A stretch of DNA of 5,813 nt from Methanobacteriota archaeon (GTDB lineage: Archaea > Halobacteriota > Syntropharchaeia > JACQPP01), in the NCBI GenBank assembly GCA_016207465.1, contig JACQPP010000134.1, positions 1-5,813 of the forward strand. The letters run 5' to 3'. Below the pieces are notes generated by a model. That model was given only the letters and a program-made list of their open reading frames with translations. It was not told the DNA's origin and searched no databases. Made by a program: the position numbers and the translations under genes. Shown here piece after piece: positions 1-5,813 of this stretch; within the stretch, counting starts at the first letter, position 1, and each line of letters opens with the position of its first letter.

Positions 1-405
1 CTCCCCCCCGTCCACAGGCCCACCCCCTCTCCCCGCCCGCATTTGAAATTGGAGGGGGATGCGGTGGTCCTGGCCTCGGCCCTGCTCTTCCTGGGGTTCT
101 TCCTCACCATGACCCGGATGCACGAGCGCTACCCCTTTCCTCTGCTGGCCCTCCTCGCCTTGCTGTTGCCTCTGCGGCGCATCTGGCCCGCCTACGGCCT
201 CCTCACCCTCGCCTACACCTTCAACCTGGTCTATGCCCTGGACCACCTGAACCGCAACGAGTTCATCCCGGATGATGACCGCACCCTCTGGGTGGTCCCC
301 CTCCTGAACCTCGCCGTCTACCTCTATCTCTACGGGGAATATCGGAGGATGTTGAGGGGGACCGCCGGGGGCGCCATGCCGCCTGCGGGGGCCCAAAAAG
401 CCTAA
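1..405 (+). CDS. GT-C membrane glycosyltransferase, Gpi18-like mannosyltransferase, C-terminal part (5' end outside window)
   Basis: The frame is open from base 1 to the TAA at 403-405, giving 134 residues, so the gene most likely starts left of the window. The TTG at 43 is a possible start but would fall just before a membrane helix in what reads as a continuing protein. Counting from that TTG as residue 1, hydrophobic segments lie at about 7-22, 30-44, 47-66 and 82-100. The motif TRMHERY at 24-30 (bases 112-132), followed by FP, marks bacterial and archaeal Gpi18-related mannosyltransferases (COG5542), where it sits late in the protein, as it does here. A proline- and alanine-rich cytoplasmic tail ends the protein. 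Such enzymes move a sugar from a polyprenyl-phosphate donor onto an acceptor on the outer membrane face. The acceptor is unknown. It sits 27 bases before the PMT gene in the same frame, probably in one operon. Family assignment rests mainly on the motif and hydropathy. Confidence 0.72.
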   Translation, partial: LPPVHRPTPSPRPHLKLEGDAVVLASALLFLGFFLTMTRMHERYPFPLLALLALLLPLRRIWPAYGLLTLAYTFNLVYALDHLNRNEFIPDDDRTLWVVPLLNLAVYLYLYGEYRRMLRGTAGGAMPPAGAQKA

Positions 406-432
406 TGGGGTTGGGGGGCCATCTTCCGCCCC

Positions 433-2169
433 ATGGAGAGTCCCCCCCCGGCCTCCACGCGCCCGGCCCGGTGGTTCCGGCCCGCGGTGCTGGGCCTCAC
501 GCTCCTGTTTCTGGCGGTGGGGCTCTACCAGTTGGGGGACACCCGGTTCTTCACGTCGAACTGGAATCCAGGGGGCCAGGGGGAGGTGCTCCTGGACACC
601 GGGGCGGTGCAGAGGGTGGACAGGGTCTACCTCCTCTTGCAGGACCACCGGCAGAGCCAGGCGGAGGTCTTCTGCGGCTCCCCGGGGGACTGGCTGCCCC
701 GGGGGAATTTCTCCCGCTCGGGGATGTACCACTCCTGGGAGTCCTTCTCGACGGGGTGCACCACCCGCCTGGTGCGGCTCCTCTTCCGGGACTCCCCGGG
801 GACCCTGGGGGAGGCGGCGCTCTACGCGGAGGGGAGGCAGGTCCCCATCCGCCGTGTGGAGGGGCCCAACGGGACCCTCCCGGGGTATGAGCGCCTCGCC
901 GACGAGCAGTCCCTGCTCCCCTCTCCTCCCATCTACCTGCAGGGCTCCTACTTCGATGAAATCTATTTCATGCGCACGGCGGAGGAGCACCTGCGGCTGG
1001 AGGAGCCCTTCGAGTGGACCCATCCCCCCATGGGGAAACTGGTGATTGCCGCGAGCATCCTCCCCTTGGGCTCGACCCCCTTTGCGTGGAGGCTCCCCGG
1101 GGTCCTCCTGGGGGCCTTGATGATTCCCCTGGTGGCCCGATTGGCCCGCCGGATGTTCCAGAAGGAGGGGGAGGGGGGGGATGTGGCGGGGTTCTTCGCC
1201 GCCTTCCTGCTGACCTTCGACTTCATGCATTTCTCCCAGGCGCGGCTCGCCACCGGGGAGACCGCCATCCTCTTCTTCGTGGTCCTCATGTTCTCCTTCT
1301 TCTGGGACTACTATGAGGGGCCCTCCAAGCGGGGGTGGAAAGAAGCGGGGATGCCTCTCTTCCTCACCCTGGTGTTCTTCGGGCTGGGGTTCACCACCAA
1401 GTGGGTGGTCTTCAACGGGTTCCTGGGGCTCCTGGCCCTCTTCGGGCTGATGAAACTCCGGGAGCTCCGCGCCCTCCGGCAGACCCCCGCCGACCAGCGC
1501 AGGGAGTCGTTCTACTGGATGGTGCGCTACCCGGTGGCGGTGGCCCTGGCGGGGCTGGCGGCGGCCGGTGGCATCTACATTGTCTCCTATCTCCCCTACT
1601 ATCTGGCGGGCCACGGCCTCCAGGACATGGTGAACCTCCAGTTCTCCATGTACGGGTTCCACGCCCTGCTGACCGCCACCCACCCCTTCGGCTCCCCCTG
1701 GTGGTCGTGGCCCCTCATGACGACCCCGCTGTGGGCCTACGGGGGGGAGCTGGACGGCCTGGTGTCGCGCATCGTGAGCATGGGGAACCCGGCCCTCTGG
1801 TGGGGGAGCCTCATCCCCCTCGCCATCCTCGGGGTCCTCGCGGTGAAGAAGAGCCCCACCGGAGGACGGGGGGACCCGCGGGCCCAGTTCATCATCGTCC
1901 CCTATCTGGCCCAGTGGCTCCTCTTCGCCCCCATCCCCCGAGTGACCTTCATCTACCACTACATGCCCAACCTCCTCTTCCTCGTCCTCGCCTCCGCCTG
2001 GGGGCTCCAGAGGCTGTGGGACCTCGACCGCCGCGCGCGGGTCCTCGTCCTCGCCCACCTCGCGGCCAACGCCGCCCTGTTCCTCCTGTTCTACCCCATC
2101 CTCTCCGGGGCCCCCACGACCCCCGGCTACCGCGATATGCTCAAGTGGTTCCCCTCCTGGTCATTTTAA
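433..2169 (+). CDS. PMT-family (GT39) dolichyl-phosphate-mannose--protein O-mannosyltransferase with inserted external domain
   Basis: This 578-residue integral membrane protein should transfer mannose (or another hexose) from a polyprenyl phosphate to Ser/Thr of exported proteins at the outer membrane face. After a short basic N-terminus comes a membrane helix at about 17-34. A long external loop follows, ending in the PMT catalytic DE pair (D175-E176, in YFDEIYF) and HPPMGK at 197-202. Further PMT landmarks are R271 with an acidic residue five on (E276, where Asp is usual), TTKW at 321-324, the HPFGSPWWSWPL block at 417-428, and RVTFIYHYMPN at 503-513, typical of the PMT_4TMC C-terminal region. 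Residues about 41-140 are a soluble, beta-rich, discoidin-like insert absent from a minimal PMT. It holds the only two cysteines, C81 and C109. ATG 433 is the only plausible start: the frame is closed by TAA at 403 and no other ATG, GTG or TTG intervenes. No good Shine-Dalgarno is seen, only G-runs at 407-418. PMT membership is strong; the sugar and the targets are inferred. Confidence 0.92.
   Translation: MESPPPASTRPARWFRPAVLGLTLLFLAVGLYQLGDTRFFTSNWNPGGQGEVLLDTGAVQRVDRVYLLLQDHRQSQAEVFCGSPGDWLPRGNFSRSGMYHSWESFSTGCTTRLVRLLFRDSPGTLGEAALYAEGRQVPIRRVEGPNGTLPGYERLADEQSLLPSPPIYLQGSYFDEIYFMRTAEEHLRLEEPFEWTHPPMGKLVIAASILPLGSTPFAWRLPGVLLGALMIPLVARLARRMFQKEGEGGDVAGFFAAFLLTFDFMHFSQARLATGETAILFFVVLMFSFFWDYYEGPSKRGWKEAGMPLFLTLVFFGLGFTTKWVVFNGFLGLLALFGLMKLRELRALRQTPADQRRESFYWMVRYPVAVALAGLAAAGGIYIVSYLPYYLAGHGLQDMVNLQFSMYGFHALLTATHPFGSPWWSWPLMTTPLWAYGGELDGLVSRIVSMGNPALWWGSLIPLAILGVLAVKKSPTGGRGDPRAQFIIVPYLAQWLLFAPIPRVTFIYHYMPNLLFLVLASAWGLQRLWDLDRRARVLVLAHLAANAALFLLFYPILSGAPTTPGYRDMLKWFPSWSF
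1167..1191 (+). other. clustered G-tracts inside the PMT gene, possible G-quadruplex
   Basis: Runs of five, eight and four G lie within 25 bases of the coding strand and encode a Gly/Glu-rich cytoplasmic loop (about residues 245-252 of the PMT). The eight-G run can supply two tracts, so a four-tract quadruplex in DNA or mRNA is formally possible. In DNA of this composition such clusters arise readily by chance and codon choice (GGG is the favoured Gly codon here), so a function is not claimed. Confidence 0.25.
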
Positions 2170-2172
2170 GAG

Positions 2173-2889
2173 ATGGAGAGCCCCCCTGAAATCTCCCTGG
2201 TCCTGCCCGCCTACAACGAGGGGCCCCGCCTGGAGCCCGCGGTGCTCCGCGCCCTGGGGGCCCTGGAGTCCCTCGGACCCCATGAAGTCATCATCGCGGA
2301 GGACGCATCCACCGACGGGACCCGCGAGAGGGCCCGGGAACTCCAGCAGAAACACCTGGGCCGGGTGCGCCACCTCCACCGGGAGCAGCGGCTGGGGCGG
2401 GGCTCGGCCGTCGCAGGCGCCTTCCGCGAGGCCCGGGGGAGCCTCCTGCTCTACATGGATGTGGACCTCGCCACCGAACTCAAGCACCTCCCCGAACTCG
2501 TCGCGGCCCTCCGCGGGGGGGCCCAGGTGGCCACCGGCTCCCGCCGCCTCCCCGAGAGCCGGGCGGAGAGGAGCGCGGGCCGGAGGTTCTTCTCCGGGGG
2601 ATACAACACCCTCGTCCGCCTCATCCTCCGCTCCAGGTTGCATGACCACCAGTGCGGCTTCAAGGGGTTCCAGCGCGAGGCGGCCCTCGCCCTCCTCGGG
2701 GAGACCCGGGCGGTCCACTGGTTCTGGGACACCGAGATGCTGGTGCGGGCCCAGAGGAGGGGGATGCGGGTGATGGAGATACCGGTCGCCTGGAGGGAGC
2801 AGGGGCAGACCACAGTCAAGCTTCGGAGGGACATCGTGGGGATGGGCCGCGAGGTCCTGCGCCTCTGGTGGGACCTGAAGAAAAGATAG
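2173..2889 (+). CDS. GT2 glycosyltransferase, dolichyl-phosphate hexose synthase (ALG5/DPM1-like)
   Basis: This 238-residue GT-A fold enzyme should transfer glucose or mannose from a nucleotide sugar to dolichyl phosphate on the cytoplasmic side. The N-terminal strand SLVLPAYNEG (8-17) starts the nucleotide-binding fold, followed by EDASTDGT (43-50) and the metal-binding D-x-D at D96-V97-D98 (bases 2458-2466). DHQCGFKGF at 158-166 resembles the D-x-QCGFK motif of ALG5-type dolichyl-phosphate glucosyltransferases more than the SFR version of DPM1. WFWDTEML (183-190) and MEIPVAW (201-207) are the conserved C-terminal elements. There is no C-terminal membrane domain, so it is probably soluble or peripheral. 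It starts 3 bases after the PMT stop, in the same frame and without a clear Shine-Dalgarno, which suggests translational coupling. Next to a PMT, the natural role is making the PMT's lipid-linked donor; that is inference. Mannose or glucose cannot be decided from sequence. Confidence 0.93.
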   Translation: MESPPEISLVLPAYNEGPRLEPAVLRALGALESLGPHEVIIAEDASTDGTRERARELQQKHLGRVRHLHREQRLGRGSAVAGAFREARGSLLLYMDVDLATELKHLPELVAALRGGAQVATGSRRLPESRAERSAGRRFFSGGYNTLVRLILRSRLHDHQCGFKGFQREAALALLGETRAVHWFWDTEMLVRAQRRGMRVMEIPVAWREQGQTTVKLRRDIVGMGREVLRLWWDLKKR

Positions 2890-2895
2890 AGGGGT

Positions 2896-4593
2896 TCACA
2901 TCTCCGCCAGCGGCTCGATTCCCAGGGTCTCCAGGGTGTTCGCCAGCACGATGCGGCTGGCCTCCACCAGCGCCAGTCGGGCCTCGCGGGTCCCCGGGGG
3001 GGCCTGGAGGACGGGGACGTCGCGGTAGAATTGGTTGAACTCCTCGGCGAGTTCCTTGGCGTAGTGGGCGAGGAGGTGGGGCCGGTATTGGCGGGCGGAG
3101 GCGTCAATCCAGTAGTCGAGCATGGAGAGTTTCTTGATGAGTCTGCGCTCGCGCTCCCCGGTGAGTTTGGCGGGGTCGAACTCCGCGGGGGCCCCGCCCG
3201 ACTTGTGGAGGATGGAGCAGGCGCGGGCGTGGCTGTAGATGAGGAAGGGGGCGCTCTGCTTCTCGAAGTCGAGGGCCTGCTTCCAGTCGAAGGTGATTCC
3301 CTTCTCGGGGGAGACGCGGGCCATCTCGTAGCGGACGGCCCCGGTGGCCACGGCGCGGGCCACCCTGCGGTGGAACCCGGGGTCCATCTCGGTGCGTCTC
3401 TGCTGGACTTGCCGGAGGGCCTCCATCTCCACCTTGTCGAGCAAATCGTCGGCGGAGATGTAGGTCCCCGCGCGGGTGGACATGGAGCCCTCGGGGAGGT
3501 TGACGAACTCGAAGATGAGGGTCTCGGGGACCGGCAGGTGGAGCCGGCGGAGGACGGCGGCCATCTGGGCCGCGTGGAGCTTGTGGTCGGCCCCGAGGAC
3601 GTTCACCTGGTGGGGGGTGGTCTGGGCCTTCCACTCGTGATAGGCGAGGTCCCGGGCCCCATAGAGTGTGGTGCCGTCGCTGCGGATGAGCACCATCTCC
3701 TTCTTGATTCCGTCCCCGGTGAGGTCGAGGGAGAGGGAGCCGTCGGAGCCCTGTCGCGCGATGGGCATGGAGGAGAGCCGCGAGACTATCTCGGCAGTCT
3801 TCCCCCCCTGCCCCCCCAACTCGGGGGGAAGGACGAAGTGGGACTCCCAGACCACCCGGTCGTGGGCGGCCCCGAGCCTCTTCAGGGTCTGGTGGATTCC
3901 CCGGAGGCAGGTCTCCACCGCCTCCCGGAACTCCCGGACCAGTTGGGGGTCCTGCCGTTCGTATCGGAGGAGGAGGCCGCGGACCTCCGCCTGCCTACCG
4001 GGGTCAGCCTCGAGGAGGCGGTTGGCCTGGATGTAGACCTCGGCAATCGCATCGTCGGGCTTCTTCTGGGGGTCTGGTTTCAGTCCCTGGCGGAGCCCCC
4101 AGACGAGGGCCCCCATCTGCCTGCCCATGTCGTTGACGTAGTAGTGGACCTCCACCGGGTGGCCGGCCCTGCGGAGGACCCGGGCCAGGGTGTCCCCGAG
4201 GACGGCGTTGCGGAGGTGGCCGATGTGGAGGGGGCCGTCGGGGTTGGCGCTGGTGTGCTCCAGAATGACCAGGGGGGCGGGGGGCAGGGAGCCGAATCGC
4301 GGCCCTTCGCGGAGGATGGCCCGGAGGGCCTCCGGGTAGAACCCGGGGGCGAGGGAGAGGTTCACATAGGGGCCGCGGGGCTCCGCGGAGCCCATCCACC
4401 CACCGGGTTTTATCCCCCGGGCGAGGGTCTGGGCCCCCTGGGCGGGATTCTTCGGGTCGAGGCGGAAGGCGGCGCGGCTCGCCAGGTCGGCGTGGGGGGA
4501 CATCTCCAGAGAGGGGGAAACCTGGGGGTGGCCGAGCCCCTGGAGGGCCTCCCGGAGCATCTCCTCGGCCTGGCGGTGGAACTGGAGGAACAT
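2896..4593 (-). CDS. argS: arginyl-tRNA synthetase
   Basis: This class I cytoplasmic synthetase charges tRNA-Arg with arginine using ATP. The 565 residues are normal length for an archaeal enzyme. The N-terminal tRNA-recognition domain spans about 1-100 and includes GPYVNLSL (74-81). The Rossmann catalytic core has HTSANPDGPLHIGHLRN (113-129) with HIGH at 123-126, then YYVNDMGRQ (151-159), GADHKLH (334-340) and the KMSKS-equivalent loop EGSMSTRAG (368-376). The C-terminal DALR anticodon-binding domain shows FLIYSHARACSIL (450-462), EEFNQFY (517-523) and the typical ending on Met. Neither lysine of KMSKS is present, and the position just before PLHIGH is Gly rather than the Lys many ArgRSs have there; from memory this combination also occurs in some archaeal ArgRSs. 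The ATG at 4593 is the first start after an in-frame TAG at 4621-4623. The gene lies 46 bases downstream of the TctA-like gene and converges with the GT2 gene, leaving 6 bases between stops. Confidence 0.98.
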   Translation of the reverse strand: MFLQFHRQAEEMLREALQGLGHPQVSPSLEMSPHADLASRAAFRLDPKNPAQGAQTLARGIKPGGWMGSAEPRGPYVNLSLAPGFYPEALRAILREGPRFGSLPPAPLVILEHTSANPDGPLHIGHLRNAVLGDTLARVLRRAGHPVEVHYYVNDMGRQMGALVWGLRQGLKPDPQKKPDDAIAEVYIQANRLLEADPGRQAEVRGLLLRYERQDPQLVREFREAVETCLRGIHQTLKRLGAAHDRVVWESHFVLPPELGGQGGKTAEIVSRLSSMPIARQGSDGSLSLDLTGDGIKKEMVLIRSDGTTLYGARDLAYHEWKAQTTPHQVNVLGADHKLHAAQMAAVLRRLHLPVPETLIFEFVNLPEGSMSTRAGTYISADDLLDKVEMEALRQVQQRRTEMDPGFHRRVARAVATGAVRYEMARVSPEKGITFDWKQALDFEKQSAPFLIYSHARACSILHKSGGAPAEFDPAKLTGERERRLIKKLSMLDYWIDASARQYRPHLLAHYAKELAEEFNQFYRDVPVLQAPPGTREARLALVEASRIVLANTLETLGIEPLAEM

Positions 4594-4600
4594 GGCTACG

Positions 4601-4605
4601 CCTCT
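4601..4605 (-). promoter_or_regulatory. possible Shine-Dalgarno site for argS
   Basis: On the minus strand AGAGG stands 7 bases before the argS ATG at 4593. Its GAGG core could pair with the 16S rRNA 3' end. In DNA this rich in G the match could be chance. No TATA-like box is seen in the 46-base gap, which fits co-transcription with the upstream membrane protein gene. Confidence 0.3.
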
Positions 4606-4639
4606 GGATGCCCCTCGCTCCTATTCTTTCTTTTCCATG

Positions 4640-5813
4640 CTACTGGGCCAGCCGCAGGAGGATGGGGAGGAGGAGGACCCCCATCATGTGGGTGCGGCGC
4701 ACGCTGGAGCGGACCCCGAGGAGGCCAACGGCGGTGGCCCCCGCCAGGGCGACGAGGCCGATGGGGCCGGTGAAGAGAAAGACCAGGAGCACAAGGAATC
4801 CGGCGAGGGCCACGCTCAACTTGCGGTAGGGGACGCGGGTGAGCATGGGGGCCAGCCGCCGCCCGAGGAGGAGGGTGAGGAGGTAGGCGAGGACCCCGGC
4901 GGCCACCAGGGCGAGGAGGAAGGAGGAGAGGGCCCCGGGCATCTCGAGGCCCACCCAGGGCTCCGGGGGAACCAGCGGGGAGATGGCGGCGAGGGCCCCG
5001 CTGCGGGGGCGGAGGAGGATGAAGTATCCCCCCACCACGAAGAGCGCGTTGGCGGTATTGACGGCGCTGAGGGTGAGGACCACCTGGCGGGGCTCCCGGT
5101 TCCGCCGGGAGAGGAGGGCCAGGACGGTGGCCTGGGCGGAGGTGACCCCGGGGAGGATGGCCATCAGCGCCCCCGAGAGGGTCCCGGGGAGCCACCCCCG
5201 CGCGGCCTCCCCGGGGGAGACCCGGGGCCCCTCGAGGCTCTGGGGGGGAACCTCTCCCGGCCGGGCCGCCGAGGTGAGCAGGGTGGAGAGGCCGAAGAGG
5301 CCGGTGAGCAGGGGGAAGAGGGGGCTCCCCGGGAGTCCCAGGGGAGAAGGCATCTCCATGTCGAGGGCCGCCAGCCCCAGGATGCCGGAGAGGAGGAAGA
5401 GGCCGATGGCCCGGGGGAAGCGGCGGGGCTCCCAGCGGTCGTAGTCGGTGAGCAGGAGCAGCACCACGATGGCCAGCAGGACCCAGAGCATCCCCTGCCG
5501 GAGGATGGCGTATCCCCCGATGGGCTCCCCGAGGAGGAGGCGGAAGGGGAGGAGCAGGGCGAGGCCGAGGAGCAGCGCCCCCAGGGAGCCGATGGCCGAG
5601 AGGGCCACCGCCTCGTAGCCCCTCCCCTCCAGGAGCATCGCGTGGCCGGGGAGGAGGCTCAGGGCGGTGTCCTCGTCCGGGGCCCCGAGGAACGCGGAGG
5701 GGATGAAGTCCACGAAGGTCTCCGCCAGGGCGGCGGAGAGGATGACCACCGCGAGCAGCAGGGGAGCCAGTTCCCCTGAGGGGTCCTGGGGGAGCAGGGG
5801 GAGGAGGCCCGGC
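4640..5813 (-). CDS. archaeal TctA-like integral membrane protein (COG1784), N-terminus outside window
   Basis: The minus-strand frame is open from the right edge to the TAG at 4640-4642, giving 390 visible residues; the true start is beyond the window. A GTG at 5749 could be called as the start, but the 21 codons upstream read as more of the same protein (PGLLPLLPQ... leading into a hydrophobic stretch). Numbering from that GTG, family features are FVDFIPSAFLGAPDEDTAL (12-30), the LPGH box (33-36), GTLSGALMAILPGVTSAQAT (189-208), VNTANALF (230-237) and RRTHMMGVLLLP (351-362) at the C-terminus. These match the archaeal TctA-like family, distantly related to the permease subunit of tripartite tricarboxylate transporters. 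About nine or more membrane segments are apparent. The two proline-glycine regions, near the visible N-terminus and at 187-202, suggest the inverted-repeat architecture of TctA. The substrate is unknown, and no TctB or TctC partner is visible here. The gene precedes argS on the same strand. Confidence 0.9.
   Translation of the reverse strand, partial: PGLLPLLPQDPSGELAPLLLAVVILSAALAETFVDFIPSAFLGAPDEDTALSLLPGHAMLLEGRGYEAVALSAIGSLGALLLGLALLLPFRLLLGEPIGGYAILRQGMLWVLLAIVVLLLLTDYDRWEPRRFPRAIGLFLLSGILGLAALDMEMPSPLGLPGSPLFPLLTGLFGLSTLLTSAARPGEVPPQSLEGPRVSPGEAARGWLPGTLSGALMAILPGVTSAQATVLALLSRRNREPRQVVLTLSAVNTANALFVVGGYFILLRPRSGALAAISPLVPPEPWVGLEMPGALSSFLLALVAAGVLAYLLTLLLGRRLAPMLTRVPYRKLSVALAGFLVLLVFLFTGPIGLVALAGATAVGLLGVRSSVRRTHMMGVLLLPILLRLAQ

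Noticed and set aside
43..45. TTG at 43 as the true start of the first gene
   Set aside because: The frame stays open to base 1, and the TRMHERY motif that normally lies late in Gpi18-like proteins would sit only 24 residues from the start; a truncated larger gene fits better.
1335..2189. 284-residue frame within the PMT gene on the same strand
   Set aside because: It is Pro/Arg/His-rich out-of-frame translation of the PMT, with no motif of its own.
2161..2718. 185-residue minus-strand frame opposite the GT2 gene
   Set aside because: It is antisense to a GT2 with intact catalytic motifs, and the composition is a shadow pattern.
4621..4638. Five-codon minus-strand frame MEKKE before argS as a leader peptide
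   Set aside because: It is too short, has no arginine codons or attenuator-like hairpin, and is most simply chance in the gap.
3031..4773. 580-residue open frame on the plus strand opposite argS
   Set aside because: Its translation is a Gly/Glu/Val-rich composition artefact with no motif, while the minus strand encodes an unambiguous ArgRS. GC-rich DNA has few stops, so long antisense frames are expected.
5747..5749. GTG at 5749 as the true start of the TctA-like gene
   Set aside because: The frame continues upstream to the window edge with hydrophobic, family-like sequence, so the GTG is an internal Val codon.
4592..5779. 395-residue open frame on the plus strand opposite the TctA-like gene
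   Set aside because: It is extremely rich in Glu, Gly and Pro with no recognisable domain, and is antisense to a well-supported membrane protein.

Overview
The window is very GC-rich and gene-dense, with five protein genes, two of them cut by the window edges, and almost no intergenic DNA. It looks archaeal. The arginyl-tRNA synthetase carries archaeal-type signatures around HIGH and its SMSTR loop. The right-hand gene belongs to the archaeal TctA-like membrane family (COG1784). The GT2 enzyme is of the dolichyl-phosphate-sugar synthase type. The proteins lack the strong acidity of haloarchaea, so a GC-rich, non-halophilic euryarchaeal or Thermoplasmatota-like lineage is my best guess; this is inference and no taxon can be named.

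Left block, plus strand, positions 1-2889: a three-gene glycosylation cluster. First is the C-terminal part of a GT-C membrane mannosyltransferase (Gpi18-like) that begins left of the window. Next is a full-length PMT/GT39-family protein O-mannosyltransferase with an extra beta-type domain in its first external loop. Last is a soluble GT2 polyprenyl-phosphate-hexose synthase. The gaps are 27 and 3 bases, and all three genes lie in one reading frame, separated only by single TAA codons, so one transcript is likely. The GT2 enzyme would make the lipid-linked sugar on the cytoplasmic side, and the PMT would transfer it to proteins on the outer face.

Right block, minus strand, positions 2896-5813: argS lies downstream of a TctA-like membrane protein gene that runs off the right edge. 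The gap is 46 bases, so the two are probably co-transcribed. The two blocks converge at 2889/2896 with only 6 bases between stop codons and no visible terminator.

No RNA gene, CRISPR array, insertion sequence or attachment site was seen, and no gene-free stretch exceeds 46 bases. The most interesting element is the candidate archaeal protein O-mannosylation pair, in particular the PMT's inserted external domain, which holds the protein's only two cysteines and its only two N-glycosylation sequons.
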